DNA from: Glacieibacterium arshaanense | Lineage (GTDB): Bacteria > Pseudomonadota > Alphaproteobacteria > Sphingomonadales > Sphingomonadaceae | NCBI RefSeq assembly: GCF_004681125.1 | Contig: NZ_SIHO01000003.1 | Span: forward strand, 400,122-464,121 | Direction of reading: 5' to 3' | DNA length: 64,000 nucleotides | Shown here: one piece after another, positions 8,748-16,815 of the stretch | Layout of the letters: every line of letters starts with the position of its first letter | Numbering within the stretch: the stretch's first letter is position 1 | Position numbers and translations under genes: made by a program | Notes under the pieces: model-generated | Told to the model about the DNA's origin: nothing | Seen by the model: the letters and a program-made list of their open reading frames with translations, nothing else | Database searches by the model: none

Positions 8748-11015
8748 ATGATCGCTGCAAGCGGCGCGCGCGAGATTCTGCGGCGGCTGCATGATGTCAT
8801 GGCCTCGAAGGCCGGGGCGCAGGCCAAGCTCAACCAGGTCGTTGCCGTCGTCGCTGAACAGCTGACGTCCGAAGTTGCGTCGATCTATCTGCTGCGCGAC
8901 GGCGTGCTTGAGCTCTACGCCACCAAGGGGCTGGCGCAGGATGCCGTGCATGTTACCAAGCTGGCGCTCGGGCAGGGCCTTGTCGGTACCATTGCCGCGA
9001 GCCGCGAGCCGCTTAATCTGGCGGAGGCGCGCGAGCATCCCGACTTCGCCTATCGCCCCGAAACCGGCGAAGATATTTTCCACAGCTTTGCCGGCGTGCC
9101 CATTGTCCGGCGCGAAGCCTCGGTCGGCGTGCTGTGCGTCCAACACCGCGAGCCGCGCGACTATGACGATGTCGAAATCGAGGCACTGCAGACCGTCGCG
9201 ATGGTGCTGTCCGAACTCATCGCCGGTGCCGGGCTCGTCGATGACGCGCAGGTGGCGCGCGCCCGCGCACAGGCGACCGGCTCGGTGCGGCTTGGCGGAC
9301 TCAAGCTGGTCGACGGGCTGGCGCGCGGCGTCGCGGTGCTGCACCAGCCGCGTGTCGTGGTCGAGCATACGGTCGCCGAAGACGTCGAAGTCGAGCGCGC
9401 GCGCGTCTACAATGCCTTCATCCGGATGCGCGAGCAGATCGACAAGATGATGGGCCAGGCCGAATTCAGCGCGGCGGGCGATCACGACGAGATCCTCGAA
9501 ACCTACAAGATGTTCGCCTATGACGAAGGCTGGTCGCGGCGCATCAACGAGGCGATCGATTCCGGCCTGACCGCCGAAGCCGCGATCCAGCGCGTCCAGC
9601 AGCGCACCAGCGCGCGCATGCGCTCGATCGACGATCCCTATCTGCGCGAGCGGCTGACCGACCTCGACGATCTGTCGAACCGGCTGCTGCGCATTGTTTC
9701 GGGGCAGCTGGGCACGGCTGCGCAGCTCGGCCTGCGCACCGAAACCATCCTGTTGGCGCGCAACCTCGGCCCCGCCGAACTACTCGAATATGACAAGCGC
9801 TACCTGAAGGGCGTCGTGCTCGAGGAAGGCTCGCTGACCGCGCACGTCACCATCGTCGCGCGCGCCATGGGCATCCCGGTGCTCGGCCGCGTCCGCGACC
9901 TGCGCACCACCATCGCCGACGGCGACGAGCTGCTGCTCGACGGCGGCGCCGGTGCGCTGTTTGTACGGCCGAGCGCGCAGATGCTGCGCTCGTTCGAAGC
10001 GACGAGCGCGCTCAAGGCCAAGCGCCAGGCCGAGTATGCGGCGCTGCGCGAGCTGCCGGCGGAAACGCTCGACGGCACGCGCATGACGCTGCTGATGAAC
10101 GCCGGGCTGCGCGATGACGCCGCGGCGCTCGAACAGACCAACGCCGACGGTATCGGGCTGTTCCGCACCGAGTTCCAGTTCCTGGTCGCCGCGACATTGC
10201 CGCGCCGTGAGCGCCAGACCGCGCTGTATCGTTCCATTCTGGAGACGGCAGGCGACCGCCCGGTGACGTTCCGCACCGTCGATATCGGCGGCGACAAATC
10301 GGTGCCCTACATGCGCGAGGAGACCGAGGCCGAGGAAAACCCGGCGATGGGCTGGCGCGCCATCCGGTTGGCGCTCGGCCGCGACGGGCTGATGAAGGTG
10401 CAGGCGCGCGCGCTGCTCGATGCCGCCGCCGGCCGCACGCTCAACATCATGTTCCCGATGATCAGCGAGCCGTGGGAGTTCGATGCGGCCAAGGCGCTGG
10501 TCGAGGAACAGCGCAAATGGCTAGAGCGTTCGGGGCGGCCGCAGCCGGCGAAAATCCGCTACGGTGCGATGCTCGAAGTGCCGGCGCTCGCCGAATGCCT
10601 CGACGTGCTGTTCCCGAAGATCGATTTTCTGTCGATAGGCACCAACGACCTGACGCAGTTCCTGTTCGCCGCCGACCGCGCCAACCCGATGCTCGCCGAC
10701 CGCTACGACTGGTTGTCGCCTGCCATCCTGCGCTTCCTGCGTCGCGTCGTGCGTGCCGGTGATGCAGCAGGAATTCCGATCACCGTCTGCGGCGAGATGG
10801 GCGGGCGGCCGTTGGAGGCGCTGGCGCTGGCCGCCATCGGCGTCGAACGGCTGTCGGTGACACCCGCCGCCATCGGCCCGCTCAAAGCCATGTTCCGCTC
10901 GGCCAAACTGGCGCCGCTGCGTGCGGCGATGACCGAGTGGCTCGATGCTCCCGGCGTCGACGTGCGTGAGAGGCTGGGTGGCGCGGTGCACGCTCAGGGC
11001 ATCATCTGCGGCTAG
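8748..11015 (+). CDS. ptsP: PEP-protein phosphotransferase PtsP (EI-Ntr)
   Basis: Enzyme I of the nitrogen-related phosphotransferase system, 755 residues. It moves phosphate from PEP to NPr, and signals nitrogen and energy state rather than importing sugar. Domains in order: an N-terminal GAF domain (about 1-150), the EI N-terminal helical and phospho-His region, and a PEP-utiliser barrel. The candidate phospho-His is near residue 366 in LTAHVTIVARAMGIPVLG, and the barrel's catalytic Cys lies in ITVCGEMGG near the C-terminus. The ATG at 8748 gives the usual family length; the upstream in-frame part overlaps the preceding gene and shows no family similarity. No ptsN or ptsH is nearby. Confidence 0.93.
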   Translation: MIAASGAREILRRLHDVMASKAGAQAKLNQVVAVVAEQLTSEVASIYLLRDGVLELYATKGLAQDAVHVTKLALGQGLVGTIAASREPLNLAEAREHPDFAYRPETGEDIFHSFAGVPIVRREASVGVLCVQHREPRDYDDVEIEALQTVAMVLSELIAGAGLVDDAQVARARAQATGSVRLGGLKLVDGLARGVAVLHQPRVVVEHTVAEDVEVERARVYNAFIRMREQIDKMMGQAEFSAAGDHDEILETYKMFAYDEGWSRRINEAIDSGLTAEAAIQRVQQRTSARMRSIDDPYLRERLTDLDDLSNRLLRIVSGQLGTAAQLGLRTETILLARNLGPAELLEYDKRYLKGVVLEEGSLTAHVTIVARAMGIPVLGRVRDLRTTIADGDELLLDGGAGALFVRPSAQMLRSFEATSALKAKRQAEYAALRELPAETLDGTRMTLLMNAGLRDDAAALEQTNADGIGLFRTEFQFLVAATLPRRERQTALYRSILETAGDRPVTFRTVDIGGDKSVPYMREETEAEENPAMGWRAIRLALGRDGLMKVQARALLDAAAGRTLNIMFPMISEPWEFDAAKALVEEQRKWLERSGRPQPAKIRYGAMLEVPALAECLDVLFPKIDFLSIGTNDLTQFLFAADRANPMLADRYDWLSPAILRFLRRVVRAGDAAGIPITVCGEMGGRPLEALALAAIGVERLSVTPAAIGPLKAMFRSAKLAPLRAAMTEWLDAPGVDVRERLGGAVHAQGIICG

Positions 11016-11268
11016 CTGAAAAAAACAAGTCGTTGTTTTACAATGAAATATTTCGGCGCGCGATGAGCAAAACCATATACAACCGGCATGTTACAATAAA
11101 TGTTCAATCCGTATTGTCGTCTGCGAATTATCCTCTACACTCTCTCCAGTTCAGGCCACTTCGGTCTGGATGACACGGGGACTTAAAGCTCCGTCACGGC
11201 GCGCCAAAAACGCGGCGTAGAAATTGGAGCACTGTCCCCAAACAGGTTCATCCTGGGGGAGACACTCT
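11016..11268 (+). promoter_or_regulatory. AT-rich leader and promoter region of the TonB receptor gene
   Basis: A 253-base gap with visibly lower GC than its surroundings, fitting the promoter of the receptor gene. Two related tracts, TTTACAATGAAAT (11037-11049) and GTTACAATAAATG, lie ~50 bases apart. Close to the start, TCCCC (11235-11239) and AGG (11244-11246) can pair with CCT (11252-11254) and GGGGA (11256-11260), covering the ribosome site. No -35/-10 pair is clear enough to name. Confidence 0.45.
11022..11039 (+). terminator. Weak hairpin after ptsP
   Basis: Seven-base arms AAAACAA and TTGTTTT around a GTCG loop begin seven bases after the ptsP stop. The right arm itself supplies a T run. 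The AT-only stem makes it a weak terminator candidate. Confidence 0.4.
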
Positions 11269-14232
11269 ATGACACTGCGCCAATCTGGCATTACATCACC
11301 GTCGGCATCTTCCATGCGGCTCGCGCTGATCGCGAGTGCTTCGATGTTTGGGCTTCTGGCTGCATCTTCGGCGCTGGCGCAGACGCCGGCACCCGATGCA
11401 CCCATCGGCAAGGCTGCGGCCGCTACGGAAACAACAGGCATTTCCGAAATCATCGTCACGGCAACGCGTACCGCTCAGAACCTGCAATCGGTGCCAATCG
11501 CGGTGACGGCATTCAATGCCCAGGCGCTCGAGGCACGGCAGATTACCGATACGCAGCGACTGGTCCAGTCGATCCCCAACACCACCTTCACCGCCACCAA
11601 CTTCGGTGGCTCGAACCTCGCCATTCGCGGCGTCGGCACCACGGCGGTATCGACATCGGGCGATAGCGGCGTCGGCATCCACATCAACGATATGCCGCTG
11701 GTTGCACCCGGCCTGGTCACCACCGAAATCTTCGACATGCAGCGCGTCGAAGTGCTGCGTGGCCCGCAAGGCACGCTGTTCGGCCGCAACGCCACCGCCG
11801 GCGTCGTCAACTTCATTACCAACAAGGCCAGCACCAAGGGCCTGCAGGCGTTCGGCGAGTTCGAATACGGTAATTACAACAGCATCAAGCTGACCGGCAT
11901 GTTCAACTTCCCGATCAACGACAAGCTCGCGATCCGCGCCGCCGGCATCTACATCAAGCGCGACGGCTACACGACCAACCTGTGGAACAACGAGGACATC
12001 GACGGTCGTGACAACTACTCGCTGCGCGGCTCGGTGCATTGGGAACCCACGGAAAAGCTGACGGTTGACGTAATGGTCGGCTACGGCTCCGAAGACTCAA
12101 GCCGCACGCGTGCGCAGAAGCAGCTTTGCGTCAACGATCCGACCGGCGTGCTCGGCTGCTCGCCGAACGGTCTGGCCTATCAGCCGGTTAATGCCAACGC
12201 CACCGCCGGCTCGATCCTGGCCAGCCAGGAAGCGCTGGCCAGCGTCTTCGGCGGCTTGGCCCCGCTTGTCGCGCTCGGCAGCCTTTACGGTCCGAACATC
12301 AAGACCAACGCCATCGTCCCGACGAGCGACCGCGAAGTCTACACGCTCTATACGCCGACCTATCAAGGCAACGGCCTGACGGTGATGGGCAATGTCGACT
12401 ATGCCTTCGAAAAGGCGACGCTATCGCTGATCGGCGGCTATTCGCAGAACTCGTTCGATTCGCGGATGGACTACAGCCTGAGCGTCAACGACGTCCAGAC
12501 GACGATTGCGAAGAACAAATTCTGGCTCGACACGGTCTTCCCCGGCAAGTCGCAGGCGATCTTCAACAATCAGGGCCAGATGTGCCTGTCGCAATATGAC
12601 CAGACCATGGTCGGTTATATCGGTGGCAAGTACAACAGCTGCTATGATCGCCAGAACCAGTATGACGTCGCCAGCGGTACCAGCCACCAGTGGTCGGGTG
12701 AAGCCCACCTCAATTCGACGCTCGATGGTCCGTTCAACTTCCTGATTGGCGGCAACTATCTGAACTTCCAATCGAAGGGCGACTATGCGGTCATCGCCAC
12801 CGGGCTCGATTATGCCTCGCTGCTGTTCACCGGCGCCGCCAAGGCTGGCCTAGGCGCGCCGTACTTTGATAGCCGTACGCAACTCTACACGCTCAACGCC
12901 TGGGCACTGTTCGGCGAAGGCTATTGGCAGGCAACCGAAACCCTCAAGCTGACCATCGGGGCGCGCTACACCTCCGACAGCAAATATGTCGAGGATGCCC
13001 AGCCCAACCCGCTGTTCAACCTTGGCGCCACGCCGCTCGGCACGCAGGACATTTCGAACAAGATCACCTATCGCACGCCGCACCTCGACCAGACGGCGGG
13101 CACCGGTCGCATCTTGCTGCAATGGACGCCGACGCTCAGCTGGACCGACCAGACGATGGTCTACGCCTCGTATTCGCGTGGCTACAAGTCGGGCGGTATC
13201 AACCCGGGCTTCAACCCGGCGGTCATCACCGACGCAAAGGTCAACTTCGGTGCAGAGCACGTCAATGCGTTTGAAATCGGCTGGAAGAACCGGGCGTTCA
13301 ACGGCACGCTGCAGGCTAACCTGACCGGCTTCTACTATGACTATCAGGGCATGCAGATCAGCCGCATCATCGCGCGTTCGTCGTTCAACGACAACACCGA
13401 TGCGACGGTTTACGGCCTCGAAGCCGAGTTCGTCATCCAGCCGTCGCCGGCGCTGCAGCTCAACGCCAACTTCAGCTACCTGCACACGTCGATCAAGGAT
13501 CTGGCGATCCCCGATTCGCGTGATCCGAGCGGCGGCCGCAGCGATACCGTCATCATCAAGGATGCTTCGCTCGCGGGTGCCGGTGCCAACTGCATCGTCC
13601 AGCCGACAGTCTCGGGCAATGCTGCCGGTGCCAACCTGCTGGTCAACACCGTCAACGCAACACTGCCCGGCGGCTTCAAGGGCACCACGCCGGTTCCCGG
13701 CACGCAGACCACGGGCGCGTTCAGCTATTGTTCGGCGCTCGCCAGCGCCATCGCCAACCCGTCGCCGGCACTGCGGACATTGTTCAACGCGCCAACCGGC
13801 CCGCTGCCGTTCCACTACATCACCCAGGGTGACGGATCGGTCATCGTCCCGACGGGTGTCGATGTCGATCTCAGTGGCAACCAGCTGCAGAACTCGCCAG
13901 AGTTCAAGTTTGCAGTTGGTGCGCAGTACAACTTCGACATCGGCGCGAACATGAATGGGTGGGTGCGCGGTGACTTGAACTTCACCGGCAACGCCTACGG
14001 CCGAATCCAGAACAGCTTTGCTGACCAGATGCCGGCTTACACCACGATCAACCTGCAAGCGCAGATCAACGGCGCCAACAACCGCTGGTACATCCGTGGC
14101 TTTGTCCAGAACCTCCTCGACAATTCGGCGATCACCGGTATCTACGTGACCGACGCCTCGTCGGGGCTGTTCAGCAACATCTTCACGGTTGATCCGCGTC
14201 GCTACGGCGCTGCGGTCGGCTTCAACTTCTAA
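11269..14232 (+). CDS. TonB-dependent outer-membrane receptor
   Basis: Outer-membrane receptor of 987 residues for TonB-driven uptake. It has a signal peptide ending near SSALAQ, then a TonB-box/plug opening (ISEIIVTATRTAQNLQSVPIAVTAF). The plug domain includes LAIRGVGTTAVSTSGDSGVGIHINDMP and VEVLRGPQGTLFGRNATAGVVNF. A large 22-strand-type barrel follows and ends in the aromatic GAAVGFNF typical of outer-membrane insertion. The plug resembles the many sphingomonad receptors of unknown ligand, so the substrate is not assigned. A GGGGGAG ribosome site lies eight bases before the ATG at 11269. The gene stands alone, with its own terminator. Confidence 0.93.
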   Translation: MTLRQSGITSPSASSMRLALIASASMFGLLAASSALAQTPAPDAPIGKAAAATETTGISEIIVTATRTAQNLQSVPIAVTAFNAQALEARQITDTQRLVQSIPNTTFTATNFGGSNLAIRGVGTTAVSTSGDSGVGIHINDMPLVAPGLVTTEIFDMQRVEVLRGPQGTLFGRNATAGVVNFITNKASTKGLQAFGEFEYGNYNSIKLTGMFNFPINDKLAIRAAGIYIKRDGYTTNLWNNEDIDGRDNYSLRGSVHWEPTEKLTVDVMVGYGSEDSSRTRAQKQLCVNDPTGVLGCSPNGLAYQPVNANATAGSILASQEALASVFGGLAPLVALGSLYGPNIKTNAIVPTSDREVYTLYTPTYQGNGLTVMGNVDYAFEKATLSLIGGYSQNSFDSRMDYSLSVNDVQTTIAKNKFWLDTVFPGKSQAIFNNQGQMCLSQYDQTMVGYIGGKYNSCYDRQNQYDVASGTSHQWSGEAHLNSTLDGPFNFLIGGNYLNFQSKGDYAVIATGLDYASLLFTGAAKAGLGAPYFDSRTQLYTLNAWALFGEGYWQATETLKLTIGARYTSDSKYVEDAQPNPLFNLGATPLGTQDISNKITYRTPHLDQTAGTGRILLQWTPTLSWTDQTMVYASYSRGYKSGGINPGFNPAVITDAKVNFGAEHVNAFEIGWKNRAFNGTLQANLTGFYYDYQGMQISRIIARSSFNDNTDATVYGLEAEFVIQPSPALQLNANFSYLHTSIKDLAIPDSRDPSGGRSDTVIIKDASLAGAGANCIVQPTVSGNAAGANLLVNTVNATLPGGFKGTTPVPGTQTTGAFSYCSALASAIANPSPALRTLFNAPTGPLPFHYITQGDGSVIVPTGVDVDLSGNQLQNSPEFKFAVGAQYNFDIGANMNGWVRGDLNFTGNAYGRIQNSFADQMPAYTTINLQAQINGANNRWYIRGFVQNLLDNSAITGIYVTDASSGLFSNIFTVDPRRYGAAVGFNF

Positions 14233-14264
14233 AACGCCGCGCCGGTCTGCCGGCGCTGCATCTG

Positions 14265-14303
14265 GCCGGCCTTGCCCCATGGGGGCAAGGCCGGCTTTTT
14301 CTT
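14265..14303 (+). terminator. Strong intrinsic terminator after the TonB receptor gene
   Basis: A perfect 14-bp stem (GCCGGCCTTGCCCC at 14265-14278, complement at 14282-14295) with an ATG triloop is followed directly by TTTTTCTT. This is a textbook rho-independent terminator 32 bases after the stop. Confidence 0.95.
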
Positions 14304-14437
14304 GGGCACGACTTTGACAAATCACGCCAAATAGGTTGTGTGATGGTTGCGCATTTGAAACTGGTCTGCGGCCCGCGACGAAGTTTTCGGGCAAGACTGT
14401 AAACTTCGCCGCGCGCCAAGCGGCCATTCAACACAGA

Positions 14438-15199
14438 CTAGAAGCGCCCCGAACGGCCTTCGCCGCGGCTGAAGCGCTGCGCCCCGGCGACCGATTCGCC
14501 GCTCGCCAACGTCGCAGCGCCAAGCGCGAACTCGGCGGCAATCGCGTCAGCTTCGTTAAGCGTCCATTGGCCATGCGCCGAGGCAAGGTCGCCGCGCAGG
14601 CAGGTCTGCGGGAAGGCGGCGATCTGCGTCGCGAGTTCAATGGCCGCGTCAAGCGCGGTGCCGTCTTCAACGACGCGATTGGCCAACCCCATGGCGAAGG
14701 CTTCCTCGGCGCCGACCGCGCGGCCGGTCAGGATCATGTCGAGCGCGCGGCTCGCGCCGATCAGCCGCGGCAGTCGCACCGTGCCGCCGTCGATCAGCGG
14801 CACGCCGAAGCGCCGGCAGAACACCCCGAACACCGCCGAACGCGCCGCCACCCGCAAATCGCACCAGATCGCCAGCTCGAGCCCGCCGGCGACGGCATGG
14901 CCTTCGACCGCGGCAATGACCGGCTTCGACAGCCGGAGCCGCGTCGGCCCCATCGGCCCGTCACCATCGGGCGCGGCACGGTTGCCGCCGCCGGTGGCGA
15001 CGGCCTTTAGGTCGGCGCCGGCGCAGAAGTTGCCCTGCGTGCCCGCCAGCACCGCGACCGACAGGCCATCATCGGCATCGAAGGCGCGGAAGGCATCGGA
15101 GAGCGCCGCCGCAGTGGCGCGGTCGACGGCGTTGCGGGCCTGCGGCCGGTCAATCTGCACGACGAACACCGGGCCGTGGGTGGAGGTGATGATGCTCAT
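14438..15199 (-). CDS. Enoyl-CoA hydratase/isomerase family protein (crotonase fold)
   Basis: Crotonase-superfamily protein of 253 residues. The oxyanion-hole segments are visible (GTQGNFCAGADLKAV and VEGHAVAGGLELAIWCDLRVA), including the Glu in GGLELA that matches the first catalytic Glu of rat enoyl-CoA hydratase. At the second catalytic position (FGQPE in the rat enzyme) this protein reads FGVFCRRFG, so the second Glu seems absent. That argues for another crotonase reaction, such as isomerisation, or an unusual substrate. The ATG at 15199 is supported by the SIITSTHGPVFVVQIDRP start. A YciI-like gene lies 27 bases upstream on the same strand, probably in one operon. Confidence 0.85.
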   Translation of the reverse strand: MSIITSTHGPVFVVQIDRPQARNAVDRATAAALSDAFRAFDADDGLSVAVLAGTQGNFCAGADLKAVATGGGNRAAPDGDGPMGPTRLRLSKPVIAAVEGHAVAGGLELAIWCDLRVAARSAVFGVFCRRFGVPLIDGGTVRLPRLIGASRALDMILTGRAVGAEEAFAMGLANRVVEDGTALDAAIELATQIAAFPQTCLRGDLASAHGQWTLNEADAIAAEFALGAATLASGESVAGAQRFSRGEGRSGRF

Positions 15200-15226
15200 C
15201 GGTTCGGCCCTCCCGCCGTGACCGGC

Positions 15227-15511
15227 TCAATCCGCCGGAAAGACCTTCTTCCACGCGGTGACGGCGACGCTGGCGAACAGTCCGGCCAGCGCGTAAGGGT
15301 CGTCGGCGGCGAACTGGATCGCAGCCTTGCGATCGGCAAAGTCGATGATCAGCAGTGACCCGATCGGCGCACCGTCGAGTCCGAGCAACGGGCCGGCGAC
15401 GAGCACCGAATCGACGATCTTGCCGATGTAAGCCAGATGTTCGGGACGCGTCGCAGCGCGCAAATCGGCGCTGTCGGGCTTGTCGATGCAATGGATGGCG
15501 AAATAGGACAT
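15227..15511 (-). CDS. YciI-like protein
   Basis: Small protein of 94 residues with the YciI ferredoxin-like fold pattern: MSYFAIHCIDKPDS, then RPEHLAYI with the conserved His, and a final AGLFASVAVTAWKKVF. Many YciI proteins may act as small hydrolases or dimeric accessory domains; the precise role is unknown. The ATG at 15511 was chosen because an in-frame extension of nine residues is not family-like. It precedes the crotonase gene by 27 bases, suggesting joint expression, and is divergent from rpmB. Confidence 0.82.
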   Translation of the reverse strand: MSYFAIHCIDKPDSADLRAATRPEHLAYIGKIVDSVLVAGPLLGLDGAPIGSLLIIDFADRKAAIQFAADDPYALAGLFASVAVTAWKKVFPAD

Positions 15512-15622
15512 GCGCACTCCGTCACGAACCCGGCGCAACGACTGCGCTTGTGCGTCATGTCTAGCGACTTGGCGGCGGGGGTGAAAGAGGCAGATGCTCG
15601 AGCACTATCACCGCGTCGCGGG

Positions 15623-15651
15623 TTGACCTTCACGCGCACCTACCCTATACG
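15623..15651 (+). promoter_or_regulatory. Sigma-70-type promoter of rpmB
   Basis: TTGACC (15623-15628), a 17-base spacer and TATACG (15646-15651) match the housekeeping consensus closely. Transcription would begin near 15658, about 35 bases before the rpmB start. Confidence 0.7.
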
Positions 15652-15692
15652 CGCGCCTTTCCGCAGATACATCAGGTTCAAGGACTTCCATC

Positions 15693-16001
15693 ATGTCGCG
15701 CGTTTGCGAATTGACCGCCAAGGGTCGCCAGGTTGGAAACAACGTTTCCCACGCCAACAACAAGACCAAGCGGGTTTTCCTGCCGAACTTGCAGAACGTC
15801 ACGCTGATGTCCGAAGTTCTCGGTCGTTCGGTGCGCCTGCGCGTCTCGATGAACGGCCTGCGTTCGGTCGAACATGTCGGCGGCCTCGACAACTGGCTGA
15901 TCAAGACCAAGGCTGAAAAGCTCAGCGACCGTGCCGTCAAGCTCAAGCGCGAGATCAAGAAGAAGATCGCCGCTGCTGCCGAAGCTGCGACCGCCGCCTA
16001 A
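15693..16001 (+). CDS. rpmB: 50S ribosomal protein L28
   Basis: Ribosomal protein bL28, 102 residues, part of the large subunit. The family pattern is complete: [27 protein letters not shown], the central [23 protein letters not shown], and a Lys/Ala-rich C-terminal helix as in other alphaproteobacteria. It is a single-gene unit with a strong promoter and a strong terminator. It lacks the multiple CxxC pairs of zinc-binding L28 forms, having only Cys5. Confidence 0.97.
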   Translation: MSRVCELTAKGRQVGNNVSHANNKTKRVFLPNLQNVTLMSEVLGRSVRLRVSMNGLRSVEHVGGLDNWLIKTKAEKLSDRAVKLKREIKKKIAAAAEAATAA

Positions 16002-16024
16002 GCCGCGCTGAAACGCTGTTCTGC

Positions 16025-16055
16025 AAGCCGGCCGGGGTCATTCCCGGCCGGCTTT
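16025..16055 (+). terminator. Intrinsic terminator of rpmB
   Basis: A 12-bp stem (AAGCCGGCCGGG at 16025-16036, complement at 16043-16054) with a six-base loop, followed by TTGCGTTT, sits 24 bases after the rpmB stop. The T run is interrupted, but the stem is very strong. Confidence 0.85.
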
Positions 16056-16089
16056 GCGTTTGCCCGCCATTGCGTTCTAGGATGGTGCC

Positions 16090-16704
16090 ATGCAGCGCCC
16101 GCCGATCCAGATTCGCTCCGCCAGTCTCGACGACCGCGCCCGCGTCGCCGCGATCATGGCCGACGCCTTTGCCGATGACCCGGCGCTGAGCTTCATCTTT
16201 CCCGACGCCGGCACGCGTCCCGAACGCCTGCGACGCTTCTTCATGCTGATCCAGCGCACCGAGAATGATCCGGCACTGACCAACATCGCCGGCGATGCTG
16301 ATACAGCGACGGGGGCAGCAGCGGCAATCTGGCGCCGGCCGGGCGAGTGGCAAACGCCAACACTGACGATGCTGCGACTGGCGCTGCCGATGCTGACCAC
16401 CTTTGGTGGCGCGCTGTCACGGGCATTGCGGCTGCAAAGCCTGCTCGAATCGCATCACCCGCGCACACCGCACTGGTATCTGGCGTTCCTTGGCTGCGAA
16501 CGGCAATTTCAGGGCAAGGGCTATGGCGGGGCGGCGGTGCGCGCGCGGCTCGCGCAATGCGATGCAGCAGGCCTGCCCGCCGCGCTCGAAACCGCGACCG
16601 AATCGAACCTGGCGATCTATACCGCGATGGGCTTCCGCATCACCGACACCTTCAAACTCGCGGACGGCCCGCAGTTCTGGGGCATGTGGCGCGATCCGGC
16701 CTGA
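16090..16704 (+). CDS. GNAT-family N-acetyltransferase
   Basis: Acetyltransferase-fold protein of 204 residues. It opens IQIRSASLDDRARVAAIMADAFADDPALSFIFPD and carries an acetyl-CoA-binding motif A-like loop (ERQFQGKGYGGAAVRARLAQCDAAG). The C-terminal LETATESNLAIYTAMGFRITDTF is the typical motif B. It resembles GNATs linked to resistance or drug acetylation, but the substrate is unknown. It faces the convergent phytase-like gene across an inverted REP pair. Confidence 0.88.
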   Translation: MQRPPIQIRSASLDDRARVAAIMADAFADDPALSFIFPDAGTRPERLRRFFMLIQRTENDPALTNIAGDADTATGAAAAIWRRPGEWQTPTLTMLRLALPMLTTFGGALSRALRLQSLLESHHPRTPHWYLAFLGCERQFQGKGYGGAAVRARLAQCDAAGLPAALETATESNLAIYTAMGFRITDTFKLADGPQFWGMWRDPA

Positions 16705-16718
16705 TTTAGGCTTCAAGA

Positions 16719-16805
16719 GCCTCCGGCGGGCAGGGGCTTAGCCCCTGCACCCGGTTGTTGAGCGCCAAACAAATGGGTGCAGGCCTCAGGCCTGCCCGCC
16801 GGAGG
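16719..16805. repeat. Inverted pair of REP-like palindromes (REPIN-like)
   Basis: Two copies of the element seen at 2113-2145 face each other. The left copy (16719-16753) holds the hairpin GCAGGGGCT/AGCCCCTGC; the right copy (16774-16805, reversed) holds GCAGGCCT/AGGCCTGC. The outer CCTCCGGCGGGCAGG parts are identical when one copy is reverse-complemented. A 20-base spacer lies between. The inner hairpin arms differ in sequence yet pair in both copies, which points to selection on structure. The pair fills the gap between convergent genes. Confidence 0.85.
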
Positions 16806-16815
16806 CCCTAAATCC

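Noticed and set aside
12850-14427. Long minus-strand frame opposite the TonB receptor
   Set aside because: It crosses the strong terminator and opposes a gene with clear plug and barrel motifs.
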